Origin: an uncultured Aquimarina sp.
GTDB taxonomy: Bacteria; Bacteroidota; Bacteroidia; Flavobacteriales; Flavobacteriaceae
DNA length: 64,000 bases
NCBI GenBank assembly: GCA_947500505.1
Contig: CANMSL010000003.1
Location: forward strand, 124,001 to 188,000
Reading direction: 5' to 3'
In this document: positions 35,802-45,108 of the stretch, in pieces
Layout of the letters: each line of letters starts with the position of its first letter
How positions within the stretch are numbered: the stretch's first letter is position 1
Translations under genes and position numbers: made by a program
Notes under the pieces: model-generated
Seen by the model: the letters and a program-made list of their open reading frames with translations, nothing else
Databases searched by the model: none
What the model was told of the DNA's origin: nothing

Positions 35802-37094
35802 ATGAAGAATCTAATTATAATTATAGCGCTACTTACTTTTTCCTTTGGAAAGGTAACCGCACAACAAACACCCGCCAAAGCTCAGTCAGAACCGATCACA
35901 ATTACCGGTGCTACTGCTCATATTGGTAATGGAGAAGTGATCGAAAATAGTAGTATCACTTTTGAAAACGGAAAGATCACCGCTATTGGCCCTTCAGGTA
36001 GTATTGAAGCGAAAGGAAAAGTTATTGATGCCACCGGAAAACATGTGTATCCCGGATTTATTGCACCGAATTCAACCCTTGGTTTAGTAGAAATCGGAGC
36101 TGTAAAAGCAACAGACGATGATAGCGAAATAGGATCATACAATCCACACATTCGAAGCTTGATAGCCTACAACGCTGAAAGTAAGATAGTAGAAAGTATG
36201 CGTCCAAATGGAGTATTGATCGCACAAGTTACGCCACGCGGCGGAACCATTTCCGGAACCTCCTCTATTGTACAATTAGACGCCTGGAACTGGGAAGACG
36301 CTGCTATCAAAACTGATGACGGAATTCATATGAATTGGCCAAGTCCTTTTACCAGAGGAAGATGGTGGCTAGGAGAAGATCCGGGTTTTAAACCAAATAA
36401 GAAATACAAGGAACAGGTTTCTGAAATTGAAAACTACATAACACAAGCAAAAGCCAGTATTAAAACAAATAAAGCGGCAGGAAATCTTCCTCATTTAGCA
36501 ATGCAGGGAGTTTTTAACGGTTCTCAGAACTTATTTATACGCGTAAGTGCCGAAAAAGCGATTTTGGATGTATTGAATTTTGTTAAAGAACACGGTATAC
36601 AAAAAGTTGTTTTGGTTCATGCTGATGAAGCCTACAAGGTTGCTGATCAGTTAAAACAGCGTGGCATTGGTGTATTGCTAACAAGAACTCATACGACTCC
36701 AAATTACGAAGACGATGATTATGATTTACCATACAAAAATGCAAAGCTTTTAATGGATGCTGGTGTACTGGTTGCGTTAGAGAATAGTGGTCAGATGGAA
36801 CGTGCCAATGCTCGTAATTTACCTTTTCAGGCAGGAACTGTTGCTGCACATGGATTGGATAAAGAAAAAGCGCTCCAATTAATAACAGGTAATAGTGCAA
36901 AAGTCCTGGGTATTGATGATTTTACAGGTACCTTAGAAGTTGGCAAAGATGCAACCTTATTCATCAGTATCGGTGATGCTCTAGATATGCGTACTAATCA
37001 ATTAGAACATGCTTTCATTCAAGGACGTGATATAAGTTTACAAAGTCATCAAACCAAACTTTGGAATAGATATAGTAAAAAGTTTAGTAAGTAG
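35802..37094 (+). CDS. exported amidohydrolase family protein
   Basis: 430 residues with signal peptide (~1-20, ending KVTAQQ). Amidohydrolase beta-sandwich start (ENSSITFENGKITAIGPSGSIEAKGK), then HVYPGFIAPNSTLGL where the usual HxH is replaced by A-P-N, so the binuclear metal site appears degenerate. C-terminus ALQLITGNSAKVLGIDDFTGTLEVGKDATLF is the standard closing segment. It may be an inactive partner of the larger upstream enzyme; the two genes are adjacent and co-directional. Confidence 0.85.
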   Translation: MKNLIIIIALLTFSFGKVTAQQTPAKAQSEPITITGATAHIGNGEVIENSSITFENGKITAIGPSGSIEAKGKVIDATGKHVYPGFIAPNSTLGLVEIGAVKATDDDSEIGSYNPHIRSLIAYNAESKIVESMRPNGVLIAQVTPRGGTISGTSSIVQLDAWNWEDAAIKTDDGIHMNWPSPFTRGRWWLGEDPGFKPNKKYKEQVSEIENYITQAKASIKTNKAAGNLPHLAMQGVFNGSQNLFIRVSAEKAILDVLNFVKEHGIQKVVLVHADEAYKVADQLKQRGIGVLLTRTHTTPNYEDDDYDLPYKNAKLLMDAGVLVALENSGQMERANARNLPFQAGTVAAHGLDKEKALQLITGNSAKVLGIDDFTGTLEVGKDATLFISIGDALDMRTNQLEHAFIQGRDISLQSHQTKLWNRYSKKFSK

Positions 37095-37117
37095 TTATTC
37101 TTAAAATACTAGAAAAA

Positions 37118-37244
37118 GAGGCTTTCTAAAAAGTTAATTTTTGTTGTCAAACTGAGCCTGTCGAAGTTTTTAACTCGTTTATTTTCAAAATGTCTTCGAC
37201 AAGCTCAGACTGACAATTTTAAGTTTAATAGACTTTTTAGACAG
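37118..37244. repeat. dispersed inverted-repeat element, full form
   Basis: Ends GAGGCTTTCTAAAAAG and CTTTTTAGACAG, inner arms CTGAGCCTGTCGAAG and CTTCGACAAGCTCAG. Same architecture and length as the element at 18221-18350. It ends about 10 bp from the stop of the 105-residue gene. Confidence 0.75.
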
Positions 37245-37253
37245 ATTTTCTAT

Positions 37254-37571
37254 TTAGATCCCTAATCTCTCCATTTGATAGCTACTTTTGTACTTAAGCG
37301 CTACGGTAACTCGAACTGACTCATAGATCTCATCTTCTCCTCTTGATCTCCATAATGCCTTTACACCTTCTTTTACCAACCAGGAAAATGAAGGTGAATA
37401 TGTCGGTCTTGGAACTAAATGCATCGCATTAGAAGCCTCTAAGGCTTCTGCGTACATTTCTGCCGCCAGATCACCTAAATCATCAGTTACATCATATTCT
37501 GAAAGTGTGTTATTAGGATAAAAAAAGTTTAAGATTTCTACGACCATCTGATCATTGCTTATAGAACTCAT
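37254..37571 (-). CDS. hypothetical small cytoplasmic protein
   Basis: 105 residues, no signal peptide. Predicted helical N-terminal half (VTDDLGDLAAEMYAEALEAS), a central PRPTYSPSFSWLVKEG and a C-terminal basic stretch (VTVALKYKSSYQMERL). No family or motif recognised. Lies between a repeat and the aminotransferase gene, same strand as the latter but 109 bp away, so co-transcription is possible. Confidence 0.5.
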   Translation of the reverse strand: MSSISNDQMVVEILNFFYPNNTLSEYDVTDDLGDLAAEMYAEALEASNAMHLVPRPTYSPSFSWLVKEGVKALWRSRGEDEIYESVRVTVALKYKSSYQMERLGI

Positions 37572-37680
37572 TGAGTTGGTTTTAAGAGATTAATAAAACT
37601 TGTGATACAAATTTCGTGAAATTTATTGTAAAGACACACCCCGTTTTCAGTGAAAATCTCTCCACCTTTTTTCAAGTATT

Positions 37681-38802
37681 TTAACTTTTGAACTCTTTCA
37701 TATCCTGAAGTGCACTGATAAGCATATTTACGTGATTTAGTGTACAGCTTTCGCCCATAATACCGATCCTCCAAATTTTTCCGGCAAAGTCGCCCAATCC
37801 GCCACCAACTTCTATATTATACTCATCTAATAATTTTTTGCGCAGTAATGCTTCGTCATTTCCCTCAGGTAAGAAAACGGCATTTAGATTAGGTAATCTA
37901 TATTGTTCTTCAACCAAATATCTAAATCCTAGATTTTCCAGCTTAATTTTTAAAACCTGGTGAACATCCTGATGTCTTTTCCACCTATTCTCCAACCCTT
38001 CTTCTATTACAATTCTTAGAGATTCTCGCAAAGCATATACAGAAGACACCGGAGCTGTGTGATGATATGCCCGTTTAGCACCTCCCCAATAATTCTTTAC
38101 CAAACTTAGATCTAAGAACCAGCTTTGCACTTTAGTTTTTCTATTTTCTAAAACTTTTAAAGCCCTGTCCGAAAAACTCACCGGTGACAATCCCGGAGGA
38201 GCGCTTAAACATTTCTGAGTACCCGTATATATTGCATCAATATTCCAATCATCCACTCTTAGTTCCATTCCGCAATAAGAAGTTACGGCATCTACCATCA
38301 ATAATCCTCCTGCATTATGCACCAAATCACTTATTTCTTTTAGTGGTTGTAATGCTCCGGTAGAAGTTTCTGCGTGAACTAGTGCGACTAGCTTAGGTTT
38401 TTTACAAATCTCTAATGCTTTTTTTATGTCATCCGGAGTAACGACAGTTCCCCACTCTTTTTCAATTTTATGAACTATAGCTCCACATCTTTCGGCAATA
38501 TCCGCCATTCTACCACCAAAAACTCCATTTATACAGATAATTACTTCGTCTCCTGGTTCTAATAAATTCACCAAACAAGTTTCCATCCCTGCACTGCCTG
38601 GTGCTGAAACCACAAAGGTTAAGTGGTTTTTGGTAATAAAAGTTTGTTGTACCATTTCCTTTACCTCATCCATAATTGTTACAAATTCTGGATCCAAATG
38701 ACCTATCAAGGGTGTGGACATTGCTTTAAGCACTCTTGGATGCGCGTCAGACGGACCTGGCCCCATTAATATCCTGTTACTGGTACTAAGTTCTTTATAC
38801 AT
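37681..38802 (-). CDS. class-V PLP aminotransferase (alanine-glyoxylate type)
   Basis: 373 residues, cytoplasmic. N-terminal MGPGPSDAHPRVLKAM, the PLP-phosphate loop VSAPGSAGMETCLVNLL, the aspartate in MVDAVTSYCG, and the Schiff-base lysine in YTGTQKCLSAPPGLSP (about residue 195). C-terminal GGLGDFAGKIWRIGIMGES is typical of alanine-glyoxylate/serine-pyruvate aminotransferases. It should convert glyoxylate and alanine (or serine) to glycine and pyruvate; exact amino donor not determined. Single gene, start at the first ATG. Confidence 0.9.
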   Translation of the reverse strand: MYKELSTSNRILMGPGPSDAHPRVLKAMSTPLIGHLDPEFVTIMDEVKEMVQQTFITKNHLTFVVSAPGSAGMETCLVNLLEPGDEVIICINGVFGGRMADIAERCGAIVHKIEKEWGTVVTPDDIKKALEICKKPKLVALVHAETSTGALQPLKEISDLVHNAGGLLMVDAVTSYCGMELRVDDWNIDAIYTGTQKCLSAPPGLSPVSFSDRALKVLENRKTKVQSWFLDLSLVKNYWGGAKRAYHHTAPVSSVYALRESLRIVIEEGLENRWKRHQDVHQVLKIKLENLGFRYLVEEQYRLPNLNAVFLPEGNDEALLRKKLLDEYNIEVGGGLGDFAGKIWRIGIMGESCTLNHVNMLISALQDMKEFKS

Positions 38803-39033
38803 AAAATTATTTTTGTGTGTTACTATATCGTTTTCGTAAATGAGATTAGCTAAAGGATATAAAATTAGTTAATTCTGAAAATGTACTTAAAATGACTTTG
38901 TAATACTCTTGTTAAAAAGTCTGTTCACAGTGTTTATTTCGCAATTTAGAGTACCTATCAGTACTTGAAATTATTAAATCATAAAAATGACACCTGAATT
39001 TTTATGAAAAAAAATATGCTGTCATAGCAAAAC

Positions 39034-39069
39034 AAAGAGCTCTACCAGTTTTAACTAGTAGAGCTCTTT
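39034..39069 (-). terminator. intrinsic terminator
   Basis: 12-bp stem AAAGAGCTCTAC / GTAGAGCTCTTT around a 12-nt loop. On the minus strand it is followed by TTTGTTTTG, so it probably ends the DUF6503-like lipoprotein transcript 93 bp upstream of it. Confidence 0.7.
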
Positions 39070-39080
39070 ATGCTTTTAAA

Positions 39081-39153
39081 GAGGCTGTCTAAAAAGCAGT
39101 TCACATTTATCAAACTGACAAATCATATTGTTTTTTGCTTTTCAGACGGCCTC
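39081..39153. repeat. dispersed inverted repeat, short form
   Basis: Outer ends GAGGCTGTCTAAAAAGC and GCTTTTCAGACGGCCTC retained, inner CTGAGCCTGTCGAAG pair missing: an internally deleted copy of the family. Confidence 0.65.
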
Positions 39154-39161
39154 CTATTTTC

Positions 39162-39947
39162 TTATTCTGGTTTACTAAATATAGAGGAATCCATTTTTTC
39201 TGTACTTGCAGATGCATTCACAAACTTTCTTTCACTTTTTACATCACCTACCACACCGTTTTTGTATGCTCTCCATTTTAATGTTTTGGGCAGTAATAGA
39301 CCACCTACATCATTCCAATCAGCATATTCTATTAAACTTATTTTCTCACTACTTTCTTTACTAAAAAAGGTAACCGTATACCCTAAATATTTCATTTTAT
39401 ATGATTGTGAATCATAATATATAAAGTAATTATCCTTTGGTGAGTCTCCTACTGCTTCGCCATACGATATTTTATAACCTGGATATGACACATCATCAAC
39501 TTTCAGGTCATCAACTTTTTCGTAAGAAATACCTTCATCGCCCAATACGAAAGGCATAGCATAAAAGTAAAACATCAGATTATGATAAAAACGAGGATTC
39601 CCTTTGAAATACGCAGAATCCTGTTTGATCCAGGCTTCTTCTCCATCAAATCCTAAAACGAATTTATCAGTCTCTATACGTGCGTGCCTAGTCTTTAAAT
39701 CTGTAGTATGTTTTTCATTTCCTTCCGGATTGGAAAGTTCGAAAACCAGTGAGTTCTTTTCGTCGAAAGCCTGTATTCCTCCGTGCGCTTGAAAAACTTT
39801 CGCTATATCTTCCGGAAAATCCTTAGAACGATCTGGTATTGCTTCTTCGATTGGGGTTTTGTCGACTTCAACTTTTTCTTCTTTAGAAACCTGTTTACAG
39901 GAAAATAAGACGCTAAGTACCAGTGTTACGATTATTATTTTTCTCAT
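39162..39947 (-). CDS. lipoprotein, DUF6503-like
   Basis: 261 residues. SPII signal with lipobox LFSCK at about residue 17. The rest resembles the LolA/outer-membrane-lipoprotein-sorting type beta fold: FELSNPEGNEKHTTDLKTRHA, GFDGEEAWIKQDSAYFKGN, MKYLGYTVTFFSKESSE and LPKTLKWRAYKNG. Family DUF6503 is common in flavobacteria, but its role is not known; a lipid- or lipoprotein-binding carrier is a guess from fold. Confidence 0.7.
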   Translation of the reverse strand: MRKIIIVTLVLSVLFSCKQVSKEEKVEVDKTPIEEAIPDRSKDFPEDIAKVFQAHGGIQAFDEKNSLVFELSNPEGNEKHTTDLKTRHARIETDKFVLGFDGEEAWIKQDSAYFKGNPRFYHNLMFYFYAMPFVLGDEGISYEKVDDLKVDDVSYPGYKISYGEAVGDSPKDNYFIYYDSQSYKMKYLGYTVTFFSKESSEKISLIEYADWNDVGGLLLPKTLKWRAYKNGVVGDVKSERKFVNASASTEKMDSSIFSKPE

Positions 39948-40018
39948 TATAGAAATTAGGTTATGGTTTAAGTTTACTGTAGTCGCGACCTATCTATAAC
40001 CTTACAAAATAGAATTAA

Positions 40019-41029
40019 CTAATTTTTACGCTTTACAATTTCACCGACTTCGTACACATTATTCTTATCAGAAAAAGTATAGTTATAATCGTTATACTTA
40101 AAGGTTTTGACATCTGCTTCTTTGATAATTTTTCCTTGGAAATAAACATGATTCTTATCTTTTGCATACCCATAGCGTATATCCATAAAAGTAGCGGCAT
40201 CTGCATCATCAATAACTAAACCTTCGTAAAAAATTTGATCATCGATTTTGAGAAGGGAATGATCATCAAAAAAAACTATTGAATTACTATCTTGGAAAGG
40301 AAGCTTGATCACTTCTTTTATGTAATCACCACCTCTATAAGTAAGATAAAAATAAATATTCTTATCGTCTCTTATATAAGAGTTTGTAAGAGAAACTGTT
40401 TCTGAAATATTAACACCATCAATTTTCAATAGAGGTTCTCCATATTGATAGTGATAAACTCCTTTAACATCTTTACAGAACTGATCATTAATGATTTCAA
40501 AAGATTCGTGATCTACGTCTCTACATTTTTGATTATTACGATAAATAAAGTTTTTATCTTTTGCAAAACTATAACTGAGTTGCTCATAAGTCTGAGCATC
40601 TGCTCCTTCTAAAATTTTAAATCCTTCAGCTTCTGAATTGTCTAAATAGTATAAATCATCTACTAAAATATAGACATGATTCTTATCTATTGGCATAAAA
40701 CCGGATTTAACTTCGAAGGAAGCAACATCCACTGGAGTATTTATGACCCTTGATTTAAAATAAGCGCGATTTGCATCCTTAGCATAATCGGTACCCAAAA
40801 CCTGAAAAGTAGGAAGATCTACTTCCATTTCATGCTTTCCTAATGAAAACCAATTTCCCATTGGACTGTATACAACTCCCTCATTATCCCTGGTGTAATA
40901 ATAGGAATCAGACAACTCTTTATTAATTAACTCTCCGAAAGGATTAAAAAAACGATATAGTCCATAAAACACTAATGATCCAATCACAAGGAATACTGCG
41001 GCTAATATCATAATTATTTTCTTTACCAT
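40019..41029 (-). CDS. membrane-anchored DKNYY-repeat protein
   Basis: 336 residues with an N-terminal membrane helix or signal anchor (~5-27, IIMILAAVFLVIGSLVFYGL). The rest is a row of DKNYY-type repeats: KDANRAYFKSRVI, IDKNHVYILVDD, KDKNFIYRNNQ, RDDKNIYFYLT, KDKNHVYFQGKI, SDKNNVYEVGEIV, each a short beta hairpin followed by a D-x-x-(S/T)-F turn. The repeat is widespread in Bacteroidota and Fusobacteria; function unknown, possibly surface or periplasmic binding. Confidence 0.82.
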   Translation of the reverse strand: MVKKIIMILAAVFLVIGSLVFYGLYRFFNPFGELINKELSDSYYYTRDNEGVVYSPMGNWFSLGKHEMEVDLPTFQVLGTDYAKDANRAYFKSRVINTPVDVASFEVKSGFMPIDKNHVYILVDDLYYLDNSEAEGFKILEGADAQTYEQLSYSFAKDKNFIYRNNQKCRDVDHESFEIINDQFCKDVKGVYHYQYGEPLLKIDGVNISETVSLTNSYIRDDKNIYFYLTYRGGDYIKEVIKLPFQDSNSIVFFDDHSLLKIDDQIFYEGLVIDDADAATFMDIRYGYAKDKNHVYFQGKIIKEADVKTFKYNDYNYTFSDKNNVYEVGEIVKRKN

Positions 41030-41107
41030 AAGGTTAAATTATGAAAAGTACTTCATTATTAGTACCCTAGATACAGTGGTTTTGTTTCTTATATAAATAA
41101 TAACTTA

Positions 41108-42382
41108 TTACGTTTTCTGCTTTTTCTTTTTAGCAGCCGGAAAGAGTACATTATTGAGAATCAAACGATATCCTGGAGAATTGGGATGTAGTTCTAATTC
41201 TGTTTTAGGATCTCCTACTCTGTGCTGATAATCTTCGGGATCGTGACCTCCGTAAAACGTAAAAAATCCTTTTCCTTTAATACCGTGAATATATCTGGCT
41301 TCATTGTTTGTTTTATTCTCTCCCAGAATCAGTACATTGGATTTAATTTGATTAGGATTGTACGCAGTAGTTTGTCCCATAAAACCTTTGACCAGCGAAG
41401 TATGATTTTGGCAAAGCATTGTAGGTATAGGATCCCATTTTGCAGAAAAATCCATAAGAGTAAAGTAATCAGTTGTTTTAGGAATCCGACGTGTTCGGGT
41501 CATATCGATAGAGGAAAACTCATATACATTCGGATTACGTTCTAATGTGAAATTTTTAAAAGCAAAGGTATTATTAAAATCAATCTTGGATTGATAACCA
41601 GGTTCACTTGGGTCTCCATCAAACATAGGTTCGCATATATCTACACCCTCTGCTGCCAGGGCTATTTCAAAACTATCTGTTGCACTACACATAGCAAACA
41701 TAAATCCGCCTCCGACCACGTAATCTCTAATTTTTAGCGCTACCGCCAATTTTTCCTTAGATACTTTTTGATATCCGAGCTCATTCGCTAATTTCTCTGC
41801 TTGTGCTTTTTCTTTAATATACCAGGGAGTGGCTCTATAGGTGTTATAAAACTTTCCATATTGTCCTGTAAAATCTTCGTGATGCAAATGCAACCAATCG
41901 TACAGTATTAAATTATCTTCCAGTACTTCTTTATCATAGATGGTCTCATAAGGAATCTCTGCAAAAGTCAACACCATCGTTACGGCATCATCCCAAGGCT
42001 GATTCCCTTTAGGAGAATACACTGCAATTTTAGGTGCTTTTTCTAAAACAACAGCTTCCATATTCTTAGAAGGACTGCTAATTTCTATCAAAATTTCCTC
42101 TGTTTTAGCAGTGCTCAAAACTTCGTAAGAAACCCCTCTAATCGTACACTCTTTCCTGATTTTTTCTGTATCAGGTAATAAAAAAGAACCTCCTCTATAA
42201 TTGAGCAACCACTTTACTTTAAGATCTTTACTTAATGTCCAATAGGTAATTCCATAAGCTTTTAAATGGTTTTGCTGGCTTTCTGCATCCATAGGAATTA
42301 GCACATACGAAGCATATGTTTGAAAAGAAAAGAAAAGAAAAATATAAATCAGAAACTTATACTTCTTTCTAGAAAGGAACAT
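41108..42382 (-). CDS. exported protein of the family often mislabelled asparagine synthetase B
   Basis: 424 residues from ATG 42382 (MFLSRKKYKFLIYIFLFF), which gives a signal peptide ending YASY; an upstream start at 42403 only adds methionines inside dnaB. It lacks an N-terminal Cys-2 glutaminase nucleophile and the SGGxDS synthetase PP-loop, so the family's usual database name is not supported. Visible: KAPKIAVYSPKGNQPWDDAVTM, LYDWLHLHHEDFTGQYG, FAMCSATDSFEIALAAEGVD and FFTFYGGHDPEDYQHRVGD, reminiscent of a glutamine-amidotransferase-like (class I) fold with a Cys in GGGFMFAMCSATD. Overlaps the dnaB 3' end by 14 bp. Confidence 0.65.
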   Translation of the reverse strand: MFLSRKKYKFLIYIFLFFSFQTYASYVLIPMDAESQQNHLKAYGITYWTLSKDLKVKWLLNYRGGSFLLPDTEKIRKECTIRGVSYEVLSTAKTEEILIEISSPSKNMEAVVLEKAPKIAVYSPKGNQPWDDAVTMVLTFAEIPYETIYDKEVLEDNLILYDWLHLHHEDFTGQYGKFYNTYRATPWYIKEKAQAEKLANELGYQKVSKEKLAVALKIRDYVVGGGFMFAMCSATDSFEIALAAEGVDICEPMFDGDPSEPGYQSKIDFNNTFAFKNFTLERNPNVYEFSSIDMTRTRRIPKTTDYFTLMDFSAKWDPIPTMLCQNHTSLVKGFMGQTTAYNPNQIKSNVLILGENKTNNEARYIHGIKGKGFFTFYGGHDPEDYQHRVGDPKTELELHPNSPGYRLILNNVLFPAAKKKKQKT

Positions 42383-43916
42383 CGTCATCATCATTAGAAT
42401 CATTTATGCTACTCCCAAAAGCTTCATCGGCACTGGGAAGATGGCTTGTATTAAAAGGATCATCTTCTTCTTTACCATCATTCATTTTGGAATGAAACTC
42501 AAAAGGAGTACTAAAGTCATCTAAGTTATCAAATTTACCTAAGTGACCAATAAATTTTAACCTAATATTTTCTAGACCTCCATTACGGTGTTTTGCTACA
42601 ATAAACTCTCCTTGTCCTTGTGTAGGAGATCTTTCTTCATCATCCCATTCATCAATCTTATAATATTCGGGTCTAAATATAAATGCAACGATATCCGCAT
42701 CCTGCTCTATTGCTCCGGATTCTCTTAAGTCACTTAATAAAGGTCTTTTACTGCCTCCTCGGGTTTCTACTGCACGGGACAGCTGGGATAACGCAATAAC
42801 CGGGATGTTTAATTCTTTGGCCAATGCCTTCAGGTTACGAGAAATTGTCGAGATTTCCTGTTCACGATTTCCATTCTTACCACTTCCACCTGCCGTCATT
42901 AATTGGAGATAATCGATAACGATCATTTTGATTCCGTGCTGAGAAGACAAACGTCTTGCTTTTGCCCTTAAGTCAAAAATAGAAAGTGAAGGCGTATCAT
43001 CGATAAAAAGCGGAGCTTTCTCTAAATCCTTAACTTTTACGTTTAATTGTTCCCACTCGTGTTTTTCTAGCTTGCCGGTTCTTAATTTTTCTGAAGAAAG
43101 GCCTGTTTCTGATGAAATCAAACGAGTAATCAATTGTACAGATGACATTTCTAATGAGAAAAAGGCAACCGGGATATTAGCACCAACAGCCATATTTCTT
43201 GCCATCGACAATGTCAGCGCTGTTTTACCCATACCCGGACGTGCTGCTACAATTATTAAATCACTAGGTTGCCAACCGGAGGTTAGTTTATCCAGTTTAT
43301 CAAAACCAGAAGGCACACCGCTCATTCCCTCTTTATTAGATATTTCCTGAATTTTTTTCTTAGCCTGAATAACTAAGCTCTGAGCAGTCTCTGTCGATCT
43401 TTTAATATTTCCCTGAGTTACTTCATATAATCTTGATTCGGCCATATCCAGAAGGTCAAATACATCGGTTGTTTCATCATATGATTCTTCGATGATTTCA
43501 TTGGATATTTTGATCAAGCTACGTTGAATATATTTTTGCAAAATTATTCGAGCGTGAAACTCGATATGCGCTGATGACGCTACCTTTTGAGTAAGTTGTA
43601 TAAGATAAAATTCCCCGCCAGCCAATTCTAGTTTTGCATCTTTCTTTAACTGACTAGAAACGGTTAATAAGTCAATGGGTTCTGAATTTTCAAAGAGTTT
43701 GTAGATTGCTTCGAAAATATATTTATGAGACTCTCTGTAAAAAACATCGGGATTCAGGATATCTATTATTTCATCTACCCCTTTCTTATCAATCATCATC
43801 GCTCCAAGCACAACCTCCTCTAAATCAGTTGCTTGAGGAGGTATTTTTCCTTTTTCCAGCGAAATTACGTTCCCCCGACCATAATTAGATTGCTGTGCTT
43901 GCTGTACTTTTTCCAT
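42369..43916 (-). CDS. dnaB: replicative DNA helicase DnaB
   Basis: 515 residues from ATG 43916 (MEKVQQAQQSNYG). N-terminal primase-binding domain (~25-130, PPQATDLEEVVLGAMMIDK), then the RecA-like motor: Walker A AARPGMGKTALTLS (~228-241), MIVIDYLQLMTA with Walker B (~335), ALSQLSRAVETRGGSKRP and the arginine region near FIVAKHRNGG. No intein. Unwinds DNA at the replication fork as a hexamer. An acidic tail (NDSNDDDDVPF) ends the protein. Two codons upstream (GTG) are less likely as start. Confidence 0.97.
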   Translation of the reverse strand: MEKVQQAQQSNYGRGNVISLEKGKIPPQATDLEEVVLGAMMIDKKGVDEIIDILNPDVFYRESHKYIFEAIYKLFENSEPIDLLTVSSQLKKDAKLELAGGEFYLIQLTQKVASSAHIEFHARIILQKYIQRSLIKISNEIIEESYDETTDVFDLLDMAESRLYEVTQGNIKRSTETAQSLVIQAKKKIQEISNKEGMSGVPSGFDKLDKLTSGWQPSDLIIVAARPGMGKTALTLSMARNMAVGANIPVAFFSLEMSSVQLITRLISSETGLSSEKLRTGKLEKHEWEQLNVKVKDLEKAPLFIDDTPSLSIFDLRAKARRLSSQHGIKMIVIDYLQLMTAGGSGKNGNREQEISTISRNLKALAKELNIPVIALSQLSRAVETRGGSKRPLLSDLRESGAIEQDADIVAFIFRPEYYKIDEWDDEERSPTQGQGEFIVAKHRNGGLENIRLKFIGHLGKFDNLDDFSTPFEFHSKMNDGKEEDDPFNTSHLPSADEAFGSSINDSNDDDDVPF

Positions 43917-44031
43917 GACCACGAATGTAAAAAAATTGTAAAGAGATGAACGTCATACAAAGGTAATGAATGTCCACCAGTCTTCAACAATTGAACTGTT
44001 GATAACTTAATATTATTGTTAATAAGCATAA

Positions 44032-44062
44032 AAAAATCTGAAGTTTTGAACTTCAGATTTTT
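44032..44062 (-). terminator. intrinsic terminator after accA
   Basis: 14-bp perfect stem AAAAATCTGAAGTT / AACTTCAGATTTTT with a TTG loop, flanked by A and T runs, 22 bp past the accA stop. Confidence 0.85.
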
Positions 44063-44084
44063 GTGTCAGGTGATTTCTTAGGGG

Positions 44085-45038
44085 TTAGCCCTTAAAGACT
44101 CCCATATTTGCATATTTCTCCATACGCTTTTCTACTAATTCTTCTGGTGATAAGTTTTTCATCTCTTCTAAAGAAGATAAAATTTTGTCTCGTACAGCTT
44201 TGAATGTTTTTTCACGATCACTATGTGCTCCTCCAAGAGGTTCTTTTACGATTTCATCCACTACTTTAAGCTTTACACTATCTTTTGCGGTAAGTTTTAG
44301 CGCTTCAGCCGCAATCTCTTTTTGTTCCCAGCTTCTCCATAAAATAGAAGAACAGTTTTCCGGAGAAATTACAGAATACCAGGCATTTTCTAACATCAGA
44401 ACTTTATCACCTACGCCTATTCCTAACGCTCCACCACTAGCTCCTTCTCCTATAATTACAACAATAATAGGTACCTTAAGGCGAGTCATTTCCATTATAT
44501 TTCTGGCAATCGCTTCTCCCTGACCTCTTTCTTCAGCTTCCAGACCTGGATAAGCTCCTGGAGTATCTATAAACGTAACAACCGGTATATTGAATTTTTC
44601 TGCACTTTTCATTAAACGAAGTGCTTTTCTATACCCCTCAGGATTAGCCATTCCAAAATTACGATATTGCCTTGTCTTGGTATTATATCCTTTTTGTTGA
44701 CCTACAAACATAAAGCTTTGATCACCGATCTTACCAAGACCTCCGATCATTGCCTTATCATCCTTAACATTTCGATCGCCATGAAGTTCTAAAAAAGATT
44801 CTCCACAGATTGCATTTATATAGTCCAATGTATACGGCCTGGATGGATGTCTTGACAACTGTACTCGCTGCCAAGCAGTCAAATTTTTATAAATTTCCTT
44901 CTTCGTCTCGTTTAACTTCTTCTCAATTTGCTTACACGTATCTGTAACATCAACGTCACTTTCTTCTCCAATGGCGCAAGCTTTCTCAAATTGTTCCTCG
45001 AGTTCTTTAATGGGGAGTTCAAATTCTAAATATTCCAT
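44085..45038 (-). CDS. accA: acetyl-CoA carboxylase carboxyltransferase subunit alpha
   Basis: 317 residues, normal AccA length. N-terminal helical segment, then [17 protein letters not shown] and the crotonase-fold core: [69 protein letters not shown]. Transfers the carboxyl group from carboxybiotin to acetyl-CoA with AccD in fatty-acid synthesis. accD is not in the window. A TATATTTG -7 box lies about 40 bp upstream of its ATG, and a terminator follows. Confidence 0.96.
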   Translation of the reverse strand: MEYLEFELPIKELEEQFEKACAIGEESDVDVTDTCKQIEKKLNETKKEIYKNLTAWQRVQLSRHPSRPYTLDYINAICGESFLELHGDRNVKDDKAMIGGLGKIGDQSFMFVGQQKGYNTKTRQYRNFGMANPEGYRKALRLMKSAEKFNIPVVTFIDTPGAYPGLEAEERGQGEAIARNIMEMTRLKVPIIVVIIGEGASGGALGIGVGDKVLMLENAWYSVISPENCSSILWRSWEQKEIAAEALKLTAKDSVKLKVVDEIVKEPLGGAHSDREKTFKAVRDKILSSLEEMKNLSPEELVEKRMEKYANMGVFKG

Positions 45039-45077
45039 ATCAAGAATATATTTTATTTTTTAACTAGGGTTAGCAGA

Positions 45078-45085
45078 CAAATATA
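45078..45085 (-). promoter_or_regulatory. -7 promoter element of accA
   Basis: TATATTTG on the minus strand fits TAnnTTTG, 40 bp upstream of the accA ATG. No TTTG is found 19 nt further upstream, so this is a weaker call than the full matches. Confidence 0.45.
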
Positions 45086-45108
45086 AAACAATACTTGTTA
45101 AACTGGTA

